This document shows, piece after piece, positions 61,104-64,000 of a stretch of DNA of 64,000 nucleotides (position 1 is the first letter of the stretch; every line of letters begins with the position of its first letter). The notes beneath the pieces are model-generated. The model saw only the letters and a list, made by a program, of their open reading frames with translations, did no database searches and was not told the DNA's origin. A program made the position numbers and the translations under genes. The stretch comes from Phymatolithon calcareum (lineage: Eukaryota; Rhodophyta; Florideophyceae; Hapalidiales): NCBI GenBank assembly GCA_977006965.1, contig OZ345381.1, positions 372,001-436,000 of the forward strand, written 5' to 3'.

Positions 61104-64000
61104 ATGGCGAATTCGGGGGGTCCCGTGCCTAGTGCACCGCCACCGGCCTTGGCGGCACCTACAGAGGAGCTGACCAAGAAGGCGGGCACTTCGTTGAAAG
61201 CAGCAAGCTCTTTGAAAGTAGGACGCGCCTCGGAAGTGCCTGTGTCTTCGCCTGCTGCGGTTCCGTCAAAATCTGCAAACTCTTCAAAAGCGGGCAATAC
61301 TTTGAAGACCGCTAATTCCTCTACTGCAGTTCCCGTGTTGAACATGACGACTCCATCGAAAAAGAATTCGAAGCGCGGCGTTCCCTCCACACTTACATCT
61401 GCCCTTTCAGCGCGTCAGCATCATGAATTGGGAGCAAAGACCTTGTCGCAGGGAATTGAACTTCTAAACCCAATCATAGACTTGTTGCAGAACGATCAGA
61501 CGAAAGGCACATTGAGCGTGGATATATCGCATATCACAGACCCGGATCTGACCAAAGCCGATATTCTGGACACGCTGATTTCTGTGATTGACGAAAGGAG
61601 CAAACCGAGCATCGAATTTGTACTCGGCGTGCTGGGCGCAAAAGAAGTACCACCACCGTTGCTTGAGCGTCAGCGGAGCCAGGGACAAAGAGCGCTTCTC
61701 GCCGCGGTGCGAAGTCGTGCCGCGCACAAGCGACGCGAGGCTGTCAAGGCGGCGAAGCGGGCGAGCGCAAGGGAGGCCGCGGCTAGGCAAGCAGCAAAGG
61801 CGGCAGCGTTGGCGAAAGCTGCAGCTGCGAGAGCTGCTGTTAAAGCGGCTGCGAAAGCTGCGGCGGAGCGCGAGGCCGCGGAAAGAGCCGCAGAATCGGC
61901 GCGTGCAGCAGCTGCGAAGAAGGCTGCGGAGGCAGAGGCTATGGCCCGGGCATCTGCAGCTAAAAAGGATGAAGCGAGGAAGATAGCTGCACAGAACGTT
62001 CCGGCTCAGAATCTTGTTAAAATAGAAACTGAAGGGAAAGGTAAGCTCCGGGAAGAAAGCAAGGTCTCGGTAGAAGATCATGGAGAAACTACTCCGCATG
62101 CAAAGGAGAAAGAAGTTGCCAAGGGCATGGAATTGGCACCGGTGGGGCAGGCACTACCAATGGAGGAAGGCGTGGAACAACCAAGCAAGGATTCTGCCAG
62201 CCAAGTTGCCGGAAACCTGCCGGATGAGATCGCCAAAACGTCCGGGGAGACACCATCACGAAACTCCGTCGGGCAATCCGTCAAAGAGACTGAGAAAGAA
62301 TCCCTATCTCAGCATGTTGCGAAGGAGGTCAAGGTGCCGTTGAGTGAGCTTGCCAAGATGCCTATCAAAGTGACCGCCAATGATCCGTTATCCGCGGAAA
62401 ATGCTGCAGTTGATGTGTTTGGAGGAGATAGCGATGACGACGTCGAAGAAGATATCACGGAAGGCATGCGAAGTGGTAGCGTTGCTCGGGATGGTAGCGG
62501 CAGATTTACTGGTATCAAGCGATCGATTGCAACGTCGAAGTCTGCTTCTCCCATGTCCAGTTTGAAAATGCCCAGGCGTCGCGGCACCAAAGCACCAGAA
62601 AACTCTGTGGATGCTCTCATGCAAGAAGACTTGAATTCGGATAGTGATTTCATGGAATCCCGACAGGGGCAAAAGAACCGTAAGGTTGAATCGTCCAAGA
62701 AGCAGTCTGGGTCCAGTTCAAAAGGTATTATTGCAAAAAGCGGAGGCAGAGTGGCAGGACGTAATTCATCAAGGGGTCGGAGGGGTCGCGCGCACCATCT
62801 GTCCAGAAGAACTGAGAAAGGAAGATTTGCTTCTACGAAAAACATTGTGCCAACCAGCTCTAAATCCAAGAAAGCAAAGCAAGTGGAAAGCGAGTCAGAG
62901 CAAGATAGCAATCCTGAATCATCAGAAGATGAGAAAATTACTGCGACTAACGTGATTACTCCGAAGCCGAAGAGAGGGCCTGGTCGGCCAAGGCTCAAGC
63001 CGAAAGTCGTTGTGGAAGATGATGATCTATTAGAAGAATCAGATCCTCCCCCCGTGCCACAGCATCGTTCAAAAGCCAAGGATGCGCAACTGGAGAATAT
63101 AACTAGTGCCAAACGGGAAGGTGGGAGGAAGAATGGGGAACAGTCTGGAGTTTCCACTGACTCTTTATTCCAAAGAACTGCTCGAGAGCGGCGGATGTCT
63201 GGGCGGAGAAGTTCAGGTTGGGATGAGATTGGTGATAGCCGCAAAACTCCTAGGCTGCGACGAGAATCATCGAACCTCCATGGGCCTGTTGAGAGGGAGG
63301 CTGAATTATGGGAGCATGACCCTATGATGGGCATGTGCTATCGCGCTGTGAATGAAATTCCTCTGAGCATCGCATCGCTGTTCCAGGAGCCAGTGAAGGA
63401 GAAGGATGCACCGGGGTATTACGATGCGATTAAGAAGCCGATGGATCTGAGTACAATTCGGGAAAACATACTGAATGGAACTCTGTCTACTCCGGCAGAA
63501 GTTTTGCAGGATATGATGCTGATTGTGCGAAACTGTGTTCAGTTTAATGGGAAGAACTCTGACTTGTACGATCTCGCCAAGGCCTTCCGCGACAAGGCAA
63601 AAGAATTAATCGAACCTATTGTAGAGAAATGGAGCCAAGTGCAGAAAACTGGAGTCGGGGAAGTAAACCCCGATGTTCAGCGACAAATGATCGGCGCGAG
63701 CTCGAGGATGCGATACCCTTCGCGGCGTTCATCGTGGAAACCGCCGGTTGAAAGGTCACCGTCCCCGGCCCCTGTAGTGAAAAAGGCGGGTCGAGGACGA
63801 GGGCGAAAGCGCAACTCGGGCACTGAGCGCAGCGGATCTGCTGCAGAAAGTGAGGAAGACCCAGCGCCGACGCGTGGGCGCCCGGGACCTAGCCGTGGTC
63901 GTGGGCGGGGGAGACGCTCGCTGAAAGGATCCGATCGGGCGAGCACGAATAAGGACAGAGATCGTGAAAAAACGAAGAGCAAAGATAAGGAGCGCGAGCG
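61104..64000 (+). CDS. bromodomain protein with AT-hook-like and RGR-rich segments, 3' end outside window
   Basis: The frame is open from ATG 61104 to the window end (965 residues so far, C-terminus missing). An N-terminal Ser/Ala-rich part precedes a structured segment with HHELGAKTLSQGIELLNPII (about 120-200). A long Ala/Lys/Glu coiled coil spans about 205-295. An acidic and basic disordered region carries a GPGRPRLKP AT-hook-like motif (about 625). The bromodomain (about 736-843) has WEHDPMMGMCYRAV, YYDAIKKPMDLSTIREN with the conserved proline-methionine, and RNCVQFNGKNSDLY with the acetyl-lysine-binding asparagine. An RGRGRK-rich tail follows. It should read acetylated histones in a nuclear complex; which one is not evident. 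Confidence 0.9.
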   Translation, partial: MANSGGPVPSAPPPALAAPTEELTKKAGTSLKAASSLKVGRASEVPVSSPAAVPSKSANSSKAGNTLKTANSSTAVPVLNMTTPSKKNSKRGVPSTLTSALSARQHHELGAKTLSQGIELLNPIIDLLQNDQTKGTLSVDISHITDPDLTKADILDTLISVIDERSKPSIEFVLGVLGAKEVPPPLLERQRSQGQRALLAAVRSRAAHKRREAVKAAKRASAREAAARQAAKAAALAKAAAARAAVKAAAKAAAEREAAERAAESARAAAAKKAAEAEAMARASAAKKDEARKIAAQNVPAQNLVKIETEGKGKLREESKVSVEDHGETTPHAKEKEVAKGMELAPVGQALPMEEGVEQPSKDSASQVAGNLPDEIAKTSGETPSRNSVGQSVKETEKESLSQHVAKEVKVPLSELAKMPIKVTANDPLSAENAAVDVFGGDSDDDVEEDITEGMRSGSVARDGSGRFTGIKRSIATSKSASPMSSLKMPRRRGTKAPENSVDALMQEDLNSDSDFMESRQGQKNRKVESSKKQSGSSSKGIIAKSGGRVAGRNSSRGRRGRAHHLSRRTEKGRFASTKNIVPTSSKSKKAKQVESESEQDSNPESSEDEKITATNVITPKPKRGPGRPRLKPKVVVEDDDLLEESDPPPVPQHRSKAKDAQLENITSAKREGGRKNGEQSGVSTDSLFQRTARERRMSGRRSSGWDEIGDSRKTPRLRRESSNLHGPVEREAELWEHDPMMGMCYRAVNEIPLSIASLFQEPVKEKDAPGYYDAIKKPMDLSTIRENILNGTLSTPAEVLQDMMLIVRNCVQFNGKNSDLYDLAKAFRDKAKELIEPIVEKWSQVQKTGVGEVNPDVQRQMIGASSRMRYPSRRSSWKPPVERSPSPAPVVKKAGRGRGRKRNSGTERSGSAAESEEDPAPTRGRPGPSRGRGRGRRSLKGSDRASTNKDRDREKTKSKDKERE

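Noticed and set aside
1-64000. tRNA, rRNA, snRNA genes and CRISPR arrays
   Set aside because: I looked for the tRNA T-loop GGTTCGANTCC pattern, U6- and U2-like motifs and regular spaced repeats and found none I could support.
1-64000. Bacterial or organelle origin of the window
   Set aside because: GT-AG introns, actin-binding and ubiquitin-system genes, and presequences on plastid proteins exclude it despite mostly intronless genes.

Overview
The window is nuclear DNA of a photosynthetic eukaryote, most likely a red alga or a close relative (inference). It carries eukaryote-only genes: cofilin, XRN1-type exonuclease, RIO1, AK6, BRAP2, a bromodomain protein and COX6B. It also carries nuclear genes for plastid proteins: a 2Fe-2S ferredoxin, a Tat-type thylakoid-lumen protein, a CPBP protease and an S1 protein. 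Two of the plastid presequences start M-A-F-V; a phenylalanine near the N-terminus is typical of red-algal and glaucophyte transit peptides. Genes are mostly single-exon. The few introns are short GT-AG introns (about 86-258 nt) and often lie close to a gene end.

Layout: 0-5 kb holds two BAH-domain paralogues around a homocysteine S-methyltransferase. 5-16.8 kb holds a CPBP protease and an S1 protein (head to head), a VMA22-like candidate, a very long SNF1/MARK-like kinase with polyproline tracts, and cofilin. 18-21.8 kb holds two further BAH paralogues, one decayed, around an alpha/beta hydrolase. 22-25.6 kb is gene-poor and contains what looks like a frameshifted Fanzor (TnpB-like) nuclease relic. 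25.7-40 kb holds a bacterial-type UDP-GlcNAc dehydrogenase, COX6B, a zf-4CXXC_R1 protein, XRN, SHMT and a CUE/RGG protein. 39.8-48.2 kb is a compact block of mostly alternating genes: lumen protein, bL34m, BRAP2, ferredoxin, dephospho-CoA kinase, TTD14-like and Mpv17. 48.2-55.8 kb is gene-poor and includes a roughly 1.06-kb inverted-repeat (foldback) element. 55.8-64 kb holds RIO1, AK6 and a bromodomain protein that runs off the window.

Functional themes are RNA and ribosome metabolism (XRN, RIO1, AK6, bL34m, S1), chromatin (BAH family, bromodomain, CDCA7-like zinc finger), one-carbon metabolism (SHMT, HMT), photosynthesis and organelle proteins. No operon logic is expected; neighbours share divergent promoter regions instead. 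Several intergenic spaces hold perfect or near-perfect palindromes with arms of 14-39 bp. A recurrent TATCATA/TATGATA word occurs in many spacers.
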